From: an uncultured Prevotellaceae bacterium
GTDB lineage: Bacteria; Bacteroidota; Bacteroidia; Bacteroidales; Bacteroidaceae
NCBI GenBank assembly: GCA_900318775.1
Contig: ONLY01000022.1
Location: 16,942-80,941 of the forward strand
Reading direction: 5' to 3'
Length of the DNA: 64,000 nucleotides
Shown here: one piece after another, positions 1-9,591 of the stretch
How the letters are laid out: each line of letters starts with the position of its first letter
Position numbering within the stretch: the stretch's first letter is position 1
Position numbers and translations under genes: made by a program
Notes under the pieces: model-generated
The model's database searches: none
The model's input: the letters and a program-made list of their open reading frames with translations, nothing else
Told to the model about the DNA's origin: nothing

Positions 1-1580
1 TCCATTGCCCGAAGCAGGGTAGCTTCGGTATATGGCTTGGGGGGCTGGGTCCATTTTTCCATGAGCATGGGAAGATGGGGATCGCTTTCTGCTTTTCTGA
101 AGACGGGAAGTGAGTGGTCGTCTTCTGCTGCAGCCTCTTCGTCGTCGGAATTCTCGGGGGCGTTCTTCTTGTAGATGACTTTCCATCCTTCGTCAAGGAT
201 GGTACGGCCGCTGGTGCGGAAGAGGACGGTGTCTCCGCTGCTTTCTCCCTCAGCGACGGTGTTGAGGGCCACTTCGCCAAAAACGGTGGTGGTCTCGAAC
301 TTGCAGTCGGGATAGAACACGGCAATAAAGGCGCGGGTGACAAGGTCGTAGACGCGGCGCTCCATGTCGGTGAGACTGATAGCGGGCACACCTGTAGGAA
401 TGATGGCGTGGTGATCGGTCACCTTGGAGGAGTCGAACACTTTCTTGGACTTGGGCAGTTTCTTGCCTTCGAGGGGGGTGGTGTACTGCTCATAGCCTTT
501 GAGTCCACGGAGGGTCTGTGGACATTTGGCATAGATGTCGTCGCTGAGGAAGGTGGTATCGACACGCGGATAGGTGGTGAACTTCTTCTCGTAGAGACTC
601 TGGATGAGCTGAAGGGTCTGTTCGGCAGAATAGCCGAACTTGCGGTTGCAGTCCACCTGCAGAGAGGTGAGGTCATAGAGACGCGGTGGTGCCTCGGTGC
701 CTTTCTTCTTCTGGATGTCGGTGACGGTGAAAGGCTGGTTCTGGATGGCCTGGAGCACAGCCCTTCCCTCTTCTTCAGTCTGGTATTCTATCTGCTTGTA
801 GATAGGTCCTTTACCTTTGAGGGTCTTGCCTTGTTCAGCTGCGGCTTTTACTTCGGCGGCATCTTCTGCCTCGGCTTCTTCGTCATGGGCAATGGCAGTG
901 AACTTGGTGTCTCGATAGAGGGTGGAAAGCACCCAGCTCTGCTTGGGGACGAAATTCTCTATTTCTTGCTGACGCCTCACGATGAGAGCCAAAGTGGGTG
1001 TCTGCACACGTCCGATAGAGAGCACCTGCTTCTGCTGCCCATACTTGAGGGTGTAGAGGCGGGTGGCGTTCATGCCGAGGGTCCAGTCGCCAATGGCACG
1101 GCAGAGTCCGGCCTCGTAGAGCGACTGGTATTCTATTTGGTCCTTGAGGTTGTTGAAGCCTTCACGGATGGCCTCTTCGGTGAGGGAGGATATCCACAGG
1201 CGCTTGACAGGGCATTTGGCTCCTGCCTTCTGCATGACCCAGCGCTGAATGAGTTCTCCTTCCTGCCCGGCATCACCGCAGTTGATAATGGCATCAGCTG
1301 CCTGCATAAGTTTCTCGATAACGGCAAACTGGCGCTGCACGCCTTCGTCATCCTTGAGGCGTATGCCGAAGCGGGCTGGAATCATGGGGAGGTCCCACAG
1401 GTCCCAGCGCTTCCAACGGTCGAAATATTCATGAGGATTCTTAAGCTCGCACAGGTGACCGAAGGTCCATGTGACTTGGTAGCCATTGCCCTCGATATAG
1501 CCCTGTTTTGTCTCTTTGGCACCCAACACGTTAGCGATGTCGCGTGCCACACTTGGTTTCTCCGCTATACAAACAATCAT
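1..1580 (-). CDS. topB: DNA topoisomerase III (partial, 3' end outside window)
   Basis: Type IA topoisomerase that cuts and passes single strands to decatenate DNA. The first ~526 codons are in the window; the C-terminus runs off the left edge. The N-terminus reads MIVCIAEKPSVARDIANVLG, the Toprim start of TopB, followed by GDAGQEGELIQR with the acidic Toprim residues, and SIGRVQTPTLALI further on. The catalytic tyrosine lies in TTYPRVDTTFLSDD at about residue 337 (codon 570-572). The start ATG (1578-1580) overlaps the TGA of the upstream ABC ATPase gene (ATGA), so the two are probably translationally coupled and belong to one operon starting near 3.13 kb. A long open frame on the opposite strand here is only the shadow of this gene. 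The family assignment is firm; the product downstream of the edge cannot be judged. Confidence 0.93.
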   Translation of the reverse strand, partial: MIVCIAEKPSVARDIANVLGAKETKQGYIEGNGYQVTWTFGHLCELKNPHEYFDRWKRWDLWDLPMIPARFGIRLKDDEGVQRQFAVIEKLMQAADAIINCGDAGQEGELIQRWVMQKAGAKCPVKRLWISSLTEEAIREGFNNLKDQIEYQSLYEAGLCRAIGDWTLGMNATRLYTLKYGQQKQVLSIGRVQTPTLALIVRRQQEIENFVPKQSWVLSTLYRDTKFTAIAHDEEAEAEDAAEVKAAAEQGKTLKGKGPIYKQIEYQTEEEGRAVLQAIQNQPFTVTDIQKKKGTEAPPRLYDLTSLQVDCNRKFGYSAEQTLQLIQSLYEKKFTTYPRVDTTFLSDDIYAKCPQTLRGLKGYEQYTTPLEGKKLPKSKKVFDSSKVTDHHAIIPTGVPAISLTDMERRVYDLVTRAFIAVFYPDCKFETTTVFGEVALNTVAEGESSGDTVLFRTSGRTILDEGWKVIYKKNAPENSDDEEAAAEDDHSLPVFRKAESDPHLPMLMEKWTQPPKPYTEATLLRAM

Positions 1581-2344
1581 CTCTTCTGCTGGTCGTGCAG
1601 CTCCTTGGCCTGCCTCAATATATCGCTGGCAAAAATAAAGTCTTCCAGTTTCTTGTTGGTGGCATCCATGATTTCCTTGTTGCTGCCCTGCCACTCGGCT
1701 CGTCCCTCACAAATGAAGGTGATGTTCTCGCCAATGCCCATGACGGAATTCATGTCGTGGGTGTTGACGATAGTGGTGATTTTGTCCTCATGAGTGATGC
1801 CTGCAATGAGTTCGTCAATCACGATACTGGTCTTGGGGTCAAGACCCGAGTTGGGCTCGTCGCAAAACAGGTATTTGGGCTGGAGGACGATAGCGCGTGC
1901 AATGGCGACTCGTTTCTGCATACCTCCAGAGATTTCACCAGGGAACTTGTTTTCGGCGCCTTGAAGATTGACACGCGCCAGACAGTCGAGTGCCCGACGC
2001 TTGCGGTCCTCGTAGGGGTCGTAGGAGAACATATTAAGGGGGAACATGACGTTGTCGAGCACGGTCATAGAGTCGAAGAGTGCTGCGCTCTGGAAAATCA
2101 TGCCCATTTCGCGGCGCAGGAGTATCTTTTCTTTCTTGGAGAGCGACACGAAGTCGCGGTTGTCATAGTAGATGCTACCTATGGTGGGGGTTAGAAGTCC
2201 GACGATATTCTTCATGAGCACAGTCTTTCCGCTACCACTCTGTCCGATGATGAGATTGACCTCGCCATCGCGAAACTCTGCGTTGATATCTTTGAGCACC
2301 TCTCTGTCCTCAAAGCTCTTATATAGATGTTCTACTCGTATCAT
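1577..2344 (-). CDS. mlaF: Mla-type ABC transporter ATP-binding protein
   Basis: 255-residue ATPase expected to power phospholipid trafficking between the inner and outer membrane together with the MlaE-like permease encoded just upstream. Visible motifs are Walker A GQSGSGKT (about residues 34-41), signature SGGMQKRVAIARAI, Walker B YLFCDEPNSGLDP, and the H-loop NTHDMNS. The length is normal for MlaF-type proteins. Its ATG overlaps the stop of the permease gene (ATGA), and its own stop overlaps the start of topB in the same way. No mlaD, mlaC or mlaB homologue is seen in the window, so only the core permease/ATPase pair can be asserted. The substrate is inferred from the family. Confidence 0.9.
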   Translation of the reverse strand: MIRVEHLYKSFEDREVLKDINAEFRDGEVNLIIGQSGSGKTVLMKNIVGLLTPTIGSIYYDNRDFVSLSKKEKILLRREMGMIFQSAALFDSMTVLDNVMFPLNMFSYDPYEDRKRRALDCLARVNLQGAENKFPGEISGGMQKRVAIARAIVLQPKYLFCDEPNSGLDPKTSIVIDELIAGITHEDKITTIVNTHDMNSVMGIGENITFICEGRAEWQGSNKEIMDATNKKLEDFIFASDILRQAKELHDQQKR

Positions 2345-3087
2345 GTCAGCATATTAGTCAAGAAGATGTCAGAGAAAAGGACGAGGATGCTGCTGGTGAC
2401 AACGGCATCGGTGCTGGACTTGCCTACTTCGACACTGCCTCCCTCAACGGTGTAGCCCTTGTAGGCTGAGACGCTAGTAATGATGAAGCCATAGACAACG
2501 GCCTTAATCATACCGCACCAAAAGAACCATTGGTTGAACTGGTAGCGGAAACCCTCGTCAAGTTCGGGCACCGTAGTGGTGCCCATAAGCGAAGTGGCAT
2601 AGGCCCCCAAAATGCCAGCCGTGACACTGAGAGTGACAAGGATGGGCATGATGGTCATCAAGCCTACAATTTTGGGCAAGATGAGGTAGTTTGCAGAGTT
2701 GACACCCATGATATCGAGGGCGTCTATCTGCTGTGTGATGCGCATGGTGCCGATTTCGGAGGCGATGTTGGAGCCAACCTTGCCAGCGAGAATCAAGCAC
2801 ATGATACTGGATGAAAACTCCAAAAGCATGATTTCGCGGGTGGTGTAGCCAACGACCATGCGGGGCATCCACGGACTCTGAATGTTCAATTTGATTTGGA
2901 GGCAGATAACGGCTCCAATGAAGAATGAAATGATGAGCACAATACCTATGGAGTTGTAACCCAACTGGTACATCTCGGTAACGTATTGCTTGAGGAACAT
3001 CCGCCAGCGGTCGGGCTGGGATAGCACGCGTCCCATGAGAAGGACGTAGCGACCAAGATGTTCTAATCCACTTTTGAGAGAAAGCAC
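2341..3087 (-). CDS. mlaE: MlaE-family ABC transporter permease
   Basis: 248-residue integral membrane permease of the MlaE/YrbE family, with hydrophobic segments around SIGIVLIISFFIGAVICLQ, LILAGKVGSNIASEIG and VVYGFIITSVSAYKG. The family-typical EIGTMRITQQIDAL stretch is present. It would form the inner-membrane core of a lipid transporter with the downstream ATPase. The start is GTG at 3085-3087: an in-frame stop lies close upstream and no ATG is available before residue 18. It is the first gene of the mlaE-mlaF-topB operon, with a matching -7 box at 3130-3137, divergent from lptB. Confidence 0.88.
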   Translation of the reverse strand: MLSLKSGLEHLGRYVLLMGRVLSQPDRWRMFLKQYVTEMYQLGYNSIGIVLIISFFIGAVICLQIKLNIQSPWMPRMVVGYTTREIMLLEFSSSIMCLILAGKVGSNIASEIGTMRITQQIDALDIMGVNSANYLILPKIVGLMTIMPILVTLSVTAGILGAYATSLMGTTTVPELDEGFRYQFNQWFFWCGMIKAVVYGFIITSVSAYKGYTVEGGSVEVGKSSTDAVVTSSILVLFSDIFLTNMLT

Positions 3088-3129
3088 GGTTGTTTCGTTT
3101 TTAAGGTGTTATAAATGACAAAACCGTCG

Positions 3130-3137
3130 CAAAATTA
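3130..3137 (-). promoter_or_regulatory. Bacteroidetes -7 box for mlaE-mlaF-topB
   Basis: The minus strand reads TAATTTTG, fitting TAnnTTTG, about 43 bases before the GTG start of mlaE. No clear -33 element was identified. Confidence 0.55.
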
Positions 3138-3211
3138 GCGTTTTTTGTTCAAAAGAGCGGCTTTTAACATAGTTTTTTCTTTTAGAAAGTGCCCAATCAA
3201 CAAAGTATTTG

Positions 3212-3219
3212 TACTTTTG
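3212..3219 (+). promoter_or_regulatory. Bacteroidetes -7 box for lptB
   Basis: TACTTTTG fits TAnnTTTG and lies 18 bases before the lptB ATG, so the leader would be very short. It forms a divergent promoter region with the mlaE box. Confidence 0.6.
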
Positions 3220-3237
3220 TGCCTAATTTAACAGTTT

Positions 3238-4086
3238 ATGGAGTTCAAAAACACATCGGCCATCACGAATGCAGGAGACGAAGGCATTCCACCCTATTCG
3301 GAGGAGCGAAACACGCTCTACACTCGTGATCTGGTGAAGATATACGGCAAACGTACGGTGGCCAACCATGTGTCCATCAGTGTGCGCCAAGGTGAAATTG
3401 TTGGATTGCTGGGACCTAACGGTGCCGGCAAGACGACGTCATTCTACATGACGACAGGACTGGTGGTGCCAAATAGCGGACAGGTGTTCATCAACGACAT
3501 GGAAATCACGAAGGACCCCGTGTCCACTCGTGCCAAGAAGGGTGTGGGCTATCTTGCACAGGAAGCCAGTGTGTTCCGTACCATGAGCGTGGAGGATAAC
3601 ATCATGACGGTGTTGGAGATGAAGTACAAGTCGGTGGATGAGCAGCGGGAGCATTTGGAGAAGCTACTGGACGAGTTTAACCTGCAGAAGGTAAGGCGGA
3701 ACAAAGGAAACCAACTCTCAGGTGGCGAGCGTCGTCGCTGTGAGATTGCTCGCTGTTTGGCTATTGACCCGAAATTTATCATGCTGGACGAGCCTTTCGC
3801 AGGTGTGGATCCTATCGCAGTGGAGGATATTCAGTATGTAGTGTGGAAACTGAAAGACCGTAACATCGGCATTCTCATCACTGACCACAACGTGCAGGAG
3901 ACACTCTGTATCACAGACCGCGCCTACCTGCTCTTTGAGGGACGCATCCTCTTCAAGGGCACTCCACAGGAACTGGCAGAGAACACAATTGTGAAGGAGA
4001 AGTATCTGGGCAGCAATTTCGTACTGCGTCCAAAGGACTTCCAGATGATTGAAGAGAAAAAGAAGAGAGAACAGGCGGAGATGTGA
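3238..4086 (+). CDS. lptB: LPS export ABC transporter ATP-binding protein
   Basis: 282-residue ATPase of the LptB type, which drives extraction of lipopolysaccharide from the inner membrane with LptFG. Motifs are Walker A GPNGAGKT, the Q-loop region, signature LSGGERRRCEIARCLA, Walker B FIMLDEPFAGVDP, and the H-loop LITDHNVQETL. The protein has about 25 extra residues before the usual LptB start (the core begins near LYTRDLVKIYGKR). The ATG at 3238 is kept because the -7 box sits directly before it and Bacteroidetes LptB proteins often carry such extensions. It is followed after a 121-base gap without an ORF by rsfS. Confidence 0.93.
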   Translation: MEFKNTSAITNAGDEGIPPYSEERNTLYTRDLVKIYGKRTVANHVSISVRQGEIVGLLGPNGAGKTTSFYMTTGLVVPNSGQVFINDMEITKDPVSTRAKKGVGYLAQEASVFRTMSVEDNIMTVLEMKYKSVDEQREHLEKLLDEFNLQKVRRNKGNQLSGGERRRCEIARCLAIDPKFIMLDEPFAGVDPIAVEDIQYVVWKLKDRNIGILITDHNVQETLCITDRAYLLFEGRILFKGTPQELAENTIVKEKYLGSNFVLRPKDFQMIEEKKKREQAEM

Positions 4087-4207
4087 CATGAAGCCTCCCC
4101 ACATAGAAAAGGAGAAGCTAACGAGGAGGAAAGGAAAGATTTGAAAAAAGGTGAAACTAATCACCAAACGTGAATTACGAAACAATAAATACACATTAAT
4201 ATATTAA

Positions 4208-4567
4208 ATGACAGAAACCAAGAAGTTAGTAGACGCTTGCGTGGCAGGCATCCAAGAAAAGAAAGGTAAGAAAATCCGTGTGGTAAACCTCGAGGGTATC
4301 GATGACACCATCACAAAATATTTGGTGATTGGCGAAGGTAATTCGCCTAGCCAAGTAGCAGCCATCACCGACTCAGTGAAAGAGTTTGCACGAAAGGAAG
4401 CGAATGGACGTCCATCGGCAGTGGACGGCACCCGCAACAATTTGTGGGTAGCTTTAGACTATATTGACGTAGTGGTGCACATCTTTGTGCCGGACGCACG
4501 CGAATTCTACGATGTGGACAACCTTTGGGAGGATGCCGATATCACGGATATTCCAGACATTGATTGA
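4208..4567 (+). CDS. rsfS: Ribosome silencing factor
   Basis: 119-residue RsfS/Iojap protein. The family binds ribosomal protein uL14 and blocks subunit joining under nutrient limitation. The sequence shows the family core: VVNLEGIDDTITKYLVIGEGNS, the NLWVALDYIDVVVHIF segment with the conserved D-x-x-D-V-V-VH-F pattern, and the REFYDVDNLWEDA C-terminus. It lies immediately upstream of ftsH, the usual Bacteroidetes order rsfS-ftsH-cdsA. The ATG at 4208 is the first codon of the frame. Length and motif match are normal. Confidence 0.93.
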   Translation: MTETKKLVDACVAGIQEKKGKKIRVVNLEGIDDTITKYLVIGEGNSPSQVAAITDSVKEFARKEANGRPSAVDGTRNNLWVALDYIDVVVHIFVPDAREFYDVDNLWEDADITDIPDID

Positions 4568-4572
4568 CGAAC

Positions 4573-6711
4573 ATGGAAACGAACAATACAAACAATAATA
4601 ATAGCAACAACAGCAAGAACCCGATGCAGAAGCCACGATTTAATTTCACATGGCTATATATCCTGCTCATCGCTGGTCTTGCCTTCATGATTTTCACACG
4701 CCACGATTCATCGGCTTCGCGCATGGTGGATTACACAACTTTCAAGGAGTTCGTGGCTAAGGGCTATGTGGCTGATGTGACGGTCAACAAAGATAATAAC
4801 ACACTTACACTGGGTGTTGAAGCGAAGTATGCCAAGCAGGTGTTTGGCGCTGTGGGCAAGGACAAGAAAGCAGCTCGCATCAAAGTGGAGTTTGGCTCTA
4901 TCGACAACCTGGAAAGTTTCCTGGACGCTCAGAATGAAGCGGGCAACTTCACAGGAAAAGTAACGTATGAGCGTGATAACGACATTTTCAGCAATTTATT
5001 CTGGAATTTTGCCCCTATCATCATCATCGTTCTTATCTGGTTCTTCATCATGCGCGGCATTGGTGGAGGAAGCGGCATCATGGGCGGTGGCGGCGGCATA
5101 TTCTCTGTGGGACGCTCGAAAGCACAGCTCTTTGATAAGGACGACAAGAATACGCAACAGATTACGTTTAAGGATGTGGCTGGCCAAGCTGGCGCCAAGC
5201 AAGAGGTACAGGAAATCGTGGATTTTCTGAAAACTCCTGAACGATACACAAATCTGGGTGGAAAGATTCCTAAGGGCGCTCTGCTAGTAGGTCCTCCTGG
5301 AACGGGTAAGACGTTGCTGGCCAAAGCCGTAGCAGGTGAAGCGGGCGTGCCCTTCTTCTCACTGTCGGGTTCGGAATTTGTGGAGATGTTTGTGGGTGTA
5401 GGCGCCAGCCGTGTGCGCGACCTCTTCCAACAAGCCAAGGCTAAGGCCCCCTGTATCGTGTTCATCGATGAGATTGACGCTATCGGACGTGCACGTGGCA
5501 AAACGGCAGCGATGGGAGGCAATGACGAGCGTGAAAGCACGCTGAACCAATTGCTGACGGAGATGGACGGTTTTGGAACAAACAGTGGCATCATCATCAT
5601 GGCAGCCACAAACCGTGCGGACATCTTGGACAGCGCCCTGCTGCGTGCTGGACGTTTTGACCGACAGATTCATGTGGACTTGCCCGACCTGAATGAGCGC
5701 AAGGAAATCTTTATGGTGCATCTGAAGCCTCTCAAGATAGATGAAACGGTGGATGTGGCACAATTGGCACGTCAAACTCCCGGTTTCTCGGGAGCAGACA
5801 TTGCAAACGTATGCAACGAGGCGGCACTCATCGCTGCCCGAAACAACAAAGAATGGGTGGACAAGCAGTGCTTCCTGGATGCTGTGGACCGCATTATCGG
5901 CGGTTTGGAAAAGAAAACAAAACTGCTCACAGCGCAAGAGAAAAAGACCATTGCCCTGCATGAGGCAGGACACGCTACAATCTCTTGGTTCCTCGAATAT
6001 GCCAACCCGCTTGTAAAGGTAACTATTGTGCCCCGTGGACAAGCCTTGGGTGCTGCATGGTATATGCCAGAAGAACGCCAAATCTCAACGAAGGAAGAAA
6101 TTCTCGACGAGATTTGTGCAACCCTGGGTGGTCGTGCCGCAGAAGAAATCTGCGTAGGACGGATCTCGACAGGAGCAATGAACGACCTTGAGAAGGTAAC
6201 TAAACGTGCCTATGGAATGATTGCCTATGCGGGCATGGGAGAAAAGTTGCCGAACCTCTGCTACTACGACAATCAGGAGTATCAATTCAGCAAACCCTAT
6301 AGTGACAAAACGGCTGAGACTATTGACGAAGAGGTACGCAACCTCATTGCTGGTCAATATGAGCGCGCCAAGAAGGTTCTGCTGGAACACAAGGAAGGTC
6401 ACGCCCTGTTGGCACAGAAACTTATCGACAAAGAGGTCATCTTCGCAGAGGACCTTGAAGAAATCTTTGGCAAACGCCCTTGGACTTCACGCACAGACGA
6501 AATATTAGCCGCTAATCCAGAAGAAAAGGACGCTGACGCCAACGGTACAAACGACGCCTCAGACCACAAGAAAGAAAACGAAGAGTTCATTCGCCAGAAG
6601 ATTGTACAGGCTGTGATTGCCAAGGCAGAGAAGGCCAAGGAGCAAGGTCATAAAGTCGAGGGGCAGCCTCAAACCAACACCCCTCAAACGGATAAACCTG
6701 AAACAACGTGA
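4573..6711 (+). CDS. ftsH: ATP-dependent zinc metalloprotease FtsH
   Basis: Membrane-anchored AAA+ protease that degrades unassembled or regulatory membrane and cytosolic proteins. Using the ATG at 4573 the protein is 712 residues. The N-terminus is Asn-rich, with TM1 at about 25-41, a periplasmic domain, TM2 at about 145-160, and a Gly-rich linker. Walker A GPPGTGKT is at 240-247, Walker B VFIDEID near 296-302, the SRH around [20 protein letters not shown], and the zinc motif HEAGH at 463-467. The C-terminus is a charged tail. A TTG three codons earlier overlaps the rsfS stop and is a less likely start. It is in an operon with rsfS and cdsA; its stop overlaps the cdsA GTG. Confidence 0.96.
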   Translation: METNNTNNNNSNNSKNPMQKPRFNFTWLYILLIAGLAFMIFTRHDSSASRMVDYTTFKEFVAKGYVADVTVNKDNNTLTLGVEAKYAKQVFGAVGKDKKAARIKVEFGSIDNLESFLDAQNEAGNFTGKVTYERDNDIFSNLFWNFAPIIIIVLIWFFIMRGIGGGSGIMGGGGGIFSVGRSKAQLFDKDDKNTQQITFKDVAGQAGAKQEVQEIVDFLKTPERYTNLGGKIPKGALLVGPPGTGKTLLAKAVAGEAGVPFFSLSGSEFVEMFVGVGASRVRDLFQQAKAKAPCIVFIDEIDAIGRARGKTAAMGGNDERESTLNQLLTEMDGFGTNSGIIIMAATNRADILDSALLRAGRFDRQIHVDLPDLNERKEIFMVHLKPLKIDETVDVAQLARQTPGFSGADIANVCNEAALIAARNNKEWVDKQCFLDAVDRIIGGLEKKTKLLTAQEKKTIALHEAGHATISWFLEYANPLVKVTIVPRGQALGAAWYMPEERQISTKEEILDEICATLGGRAAEEICVGRISTGAMNDLEKVTKRAYGMIAYAGMGEKLPNLCYYDNQEYQFSKPYSDKTAETIDEEVRNLIAGQYERAKKVLLEHKEGHALLAQKLIDKEVIFAEDLEEIFGKRPWTSRTDEILAANPEEKDADANGTNDASDHKKENEEFIRQKIVQAVIAKAEKAKEQGHKVEGQPQTNTPQTDKPETT

Positions 6712-7568
6712 AAAATCTGATTATACGTACCATCACCGGAGCCTTGTTCGTTGCCATCCTCATTGCCGGCATCGTTCTAAACCCTTACACGCTTCTGATT
6801 GTCTTCACTGCCATCACCGCACTGACAGTGTGGGAGTTCACGACCATAGTCAACCACAACATGCGACTGCATGTCAATCGATTCATTACGACAGTGGCAG
6901 GAGCCTATCTGTTTGTGGCGGTATGGGCTTTCAACACCAACATTATGGGTTCTGAGGTATTTATTCCCTACCTCATTTCGCTTCTCTACCTACTGGTGTC
7001 GGAGCTCTATTTGGACCGGCCTGACAATGTACAGAACTGGGCCATGGCATTTATGGCACAAATCTACATTGCGCTACCTTTCGCTTCGTTCAACACACTA
7101 TGTTTCATCAACACCCCTGCAGGCATCACTTACTACTATTGGTATGCCCTCTCGCTGTTCATCTTTCTTTGGGCCAGCGACACAGGCGCTTACCTGTTCG
7201 GCTCGTGGCTGGGTGAGCACAGGCTGTTCCCTCGTATTTCCCCCAAGAAGTCGTGGGAAGGCAGCATAGGTGGCGGCATCGTGGCAATTGCAGCATCACA
7301 AGCCATTGCCACATTCATTCCCTTCGCCGAGAATCTGACTACACCGATGAGCCGCATGCTTTGGGCAGGACTAGCATTGCTCACTGTCGTAATCGGCACA
7401 TGGGGCGATTTGGTAGAATCACTTTTGAAACGTCGCCTCGGCATTAAAGACTCCGGCCACATCCTTCCAGGGCATGGAGGTATGCTCGACCGCTTTGACA
7501 GTTCACTGCTTGCCATTCCGGCTGCAGTTGTCTATGTATATACAATCATGCTTAATATAATACATTAA
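6708..7568 (+). CDS. cdsA: Phosphatidate cytidylyltransferase
   Basis: 286-residue multi-pass membrane enzyme that makes CDP-diacylglycerol from phosphatidate and CTP, the branch point of phospholipid synthesis. The C-terminal CdsA signature is clear: GDLVESLLKRRLGIKDSG followed by LPGHGGMLDRFDS. Several hydrophobic helices precede it. The start is GTG at 6708, overlapping the ftsH stop by four bases (GTGA), which implies coupling. It follows ftsH, the standard Bacteroidetes arrangement. Confidence 0.93.
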   Translation: MKNLIIRTITGALFVAILIAGIVLNPYTLLIVFTAITALTVWEFTTIVNHNMRLHVNRFITTVAGAYLFVAVWAFNTNIMGSEVFIPYLISLLYLLVSELYLDRPDNVQNWAMAFMAQIYIALPFASFNTLCFINTPAGITYYYWYALSLFIFLWASDTGAYLFGSWLGEHRLFPRISPKKSWEGSIGGGIVAIAASQAIATFIPFAENLTTPMSRMLWAGLALLTVVIGTWGDLVESLLKRRLGIKDSGHILPGHGGMLDRFDSSLLAIPAAVVYVYTIMLNIIH

Positions 7569-7578
7569 ACTAACAACT

Positions 7579-9447
7579 ATGACTGAAATTCAGAACCCCA
7601 CTGAGGAACCTGTAGTTGAACCTACAGTAGCTCCAGAGCCCGTTGCAGCCGAAACAGCTGCAACCGTTGCAGAACCTGTTGAAGAAACAACAGAAGCTCC
7701 TGCAACCGAAGAAGCTGTCGAAGAACCTCAGGCAGAAACCTCTACCACTTCTATCGCCACTTATGAGACTAAAGCTGAAGTTGTTGCGAGACTGAAAGCT
7801 TTGGCAGAAAGTGACGAGGAGGTAACTCGCCAAGAGCTCGACAGCCTCAAGAGTAATTTCTACCGCATTCACCACCAGGAGGGTGATGCTGCCTACAAGA
7901 AATTCATCGACGAGGGAGGCAATGCCGAGGAATATGTTCCTGCACCTAATCTGGAAGAAGGTGAATTCAAGGAACTCATGGCTATTCTCCGCGAAAAGCG
8001 TGCAGCCGCTGCTGCCGCGCAAGAGCAAGAACGCGAGGAGAACTATCAGAAGAAAGTCGAAATCATAGAAAAGATAAAGGCCATCACAGAGAACCCTGAT
8101 GAAATTAATCGTGCCTACAATGATTTCAAAGAACTGCAACAGCTGTGGAACGACATCAAGGAGGTTCCTGCAGAAAAGGCCACCAACCTGTGGAAGACTT
8201 ACCAGCAAGCCGTTGAAGCGTTTTACGACACGCTGAAGCTGAGCAACGAGCTCCGTGCCTACGACTTCAAGAAGAACTTGGAACGCAAGACGGCTCTGTG
8301 TGAAGCTGCCGAGAAACTGGCCGAAGAGTCTGACGTGATTGTAGCCTTCCGCAAACTGCAGCAACTGCATCAAGACTTCCGCGAGATTGGGCCTGTGGCC
8401 AGCGACTTGCGTGAACAGATTTGGACCCGTTTCAAGGATGCTTCGACAGTCATCAACAAACGTCATCAGGAGTTCTTTGAATCTCGTAAGCAGAAGGAGG
8501 AAGAAAACCTTGAGAAAAAGACCGCTATCTGCGAAACCATTGAAGGATTCGACCTTGAAAACCTCAAGACTTTCTCCGAGTGGAATGCCCTCTCAGAGAA
8601 AATTACCTCCCTGCAAGCAGAATGGAAGACGATTGGCTACGCTCCACAGAAAATGAACACCAAAATCTTTGAGCGTTTCCGCGCTGCCTGTGACAACTTC
8701 TTCACCCGCAAGAACGAGTACTTCCAAACGGTGCGCAACAATCTCAACCAGAACTATGCCCAAAAACTGGATCTAGTAGAGAAAGCTGAAGCACTCAAGG
8801 ACAGCACAGACTGGAAGTCAACTACAGACATCTTGATTGACCTTCAAAAGAAATGGAAGGAAATCGGTACCGTTCCAAAGAAATATAGCGACCAAATATG
8901 GGAGCGCTTCAACGCAGCCTGTGACGCTTTCTTCGCTGCAAAGAAAGAGGCGAACCAAGACACTCATGCAGAACAAGCCACGAACATGGAGAAGAAGAAG
9001 GGCATCATTGACATGCTTGCGGCCATCGTGCCAGAAGAGTTCGAAGGAGACCTCCGTGCGAAGTTGCGTGAAGCGCAGGAAGAGTGGAATCAGGTGGGTC
9101 ATGTACCATTCAAGGAGAAAGACAAGCTCTACAAGCTCCTCCGTGAACAGATGGACCGTCTGTATGGCTTTGCCAACCAAAACGCAGCTAAACGCCGTCT
9201 TGACCGCTTCAAGGAAAGCATTAAGAATGGCAATGGCAACGACCTCCGTTCACGTCTCATGCGCCAATTGGACATCTTGAGAAACGAAATCAAGACTTAT
9301 GAGAACAATCTAGGATTCTTGAACCTCAGCAGCAAATCCAAGCAGGGCAATGCCCTCGTGGAAGAGCTGAACCGCAAAATGGACAAACTGAGAGCCGACA
9401 TGGAAGAGGTAAAGGCTAAGATTGCAGCTCTTGAAGAGAATAAATAA
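7579..9447 (+). CDS. DUF349 domain-containing protein
   Basis: 622-residue cytosolic protein. The N-terminal ~55 residues are low-complexity and rich in Glu, Pro, Ala and Val. The rest is highly charged and helical, with repeated DUF349 modules recognisable from the recurring pattern W-x-x-I-G-x-V-P/A-x-x-x-x-x-x-I-W-x-R-F-x-A-A-C-D-x-F-F (for example around WKTIGYAPQKMNTKIFERF and WKEIGTVPKKYSDQIWERF). The C-terminus is a coiled coil. The function is not established for this family. It starts 10 bases after cdsA and ends just before a strong hairpin, so it is the last gene of the lptB-side run. Confidence 0.88.
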   Translation: MTEIQNPTEEPVVEPTVAPEPVAAETAATVAEPVEETTEAPATEEAVEEPQAETSTTSIATYETKAEVVARLKALAESDEEVTRQELDSLKSNFYRIHHQEGDAAYKKFIDEGGNAEEYVPAPNLEEGEFKELMAILREKRAAAAAAQEQEREENYQKKVEIIEKIKAITENPDEINRAYNDFKELQQLWNDIKEVPAEKATNLWKTYQQAVEAFYDTLKLSNELRAYDFKKNLERKTALCEAAEKLAEESDVIVAFRKLQQLHQDFREIGPVASDLREQIWTRFKDASTVINKRHQEFFESRKQKEEENLEKKTAICETIEGFDLENLKTFSEWNALSEKITSLQAEWKTIGYAPQKMNTKIFERFRAACDNFFTRKNEYFQTVRNNLNQNYAQKLDLVEKAEALKDSTDWKSTTDILIDLQKKWKEIGTVPKKYSDQIWERFNAACDAFFAAKKEANQDTHAEQATNMEKKKGIIDMLAAIVPEEFEGDLRAKLREAQEEWNQVGHVPFKEKDKLYKLLREQMDRLYGFANQNAAKRRLDRFKESIKNGNGNDLRSRLMRQLDILRNEIKTYENNLGFLNLSSKSKQGNALVEELNRKMDKLRADMEEVKAKIAALEENK

Positions 9448-9464
9448 ACTTACAAAAGAGGACT

Positions 9465-9504
9465 CAACAGAGGGACGAAGCAGAAATGGCTCGTCCCTCT
9501 GTTG
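9465..9504 (+). terminator. Strong hairpin after the DUF349 gene
   Basis: A perfect 14-bp stem (9465-9478 with 9491-9504, arms CAACAGAGGGACGA and its complement) with a 12-base loop lies 17 bases after the stop codon. There is no long T-run, as is common in this phylum. Confidence 0.75.
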
Positions 9505-9552
9505 TGTTATACAAAATAATGTTATTTTCGTGGGAATTCGGGGGAAAAAGCG

Positions 9553-9560
9553 TATCTTTG
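9553..9560 (+). promoter_or_regulatory. Bacteroidetes -7 box for the DUF1573-to-degT operon
   Basis: TATCTTTG lies 31 bases before the ATG at 9592, with a TTTTCG element about 23 bases further upstream as a weak -33 match. The eight following genes have no other obvious promoter between them. Confidence 0.65.
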
Positions 9561-9591
9561 CAACGATAAAGACTGATAAGACAATATTAAG

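Noticed and set aside
114..1793. Long open frame on the plus strand (559 codons)
   Set aside because: It is antisense to topB and mlaF, whose motifs are unmistakable; its translation is low-complexity and matches no family.
7570..8466. Open frame of ~298 codons on the minus strand
   Set aside because: It is the reverse of the repetitive DUF349 gene; its Phe/Leu-rich translation is the mirror of Glu/Lys codons.
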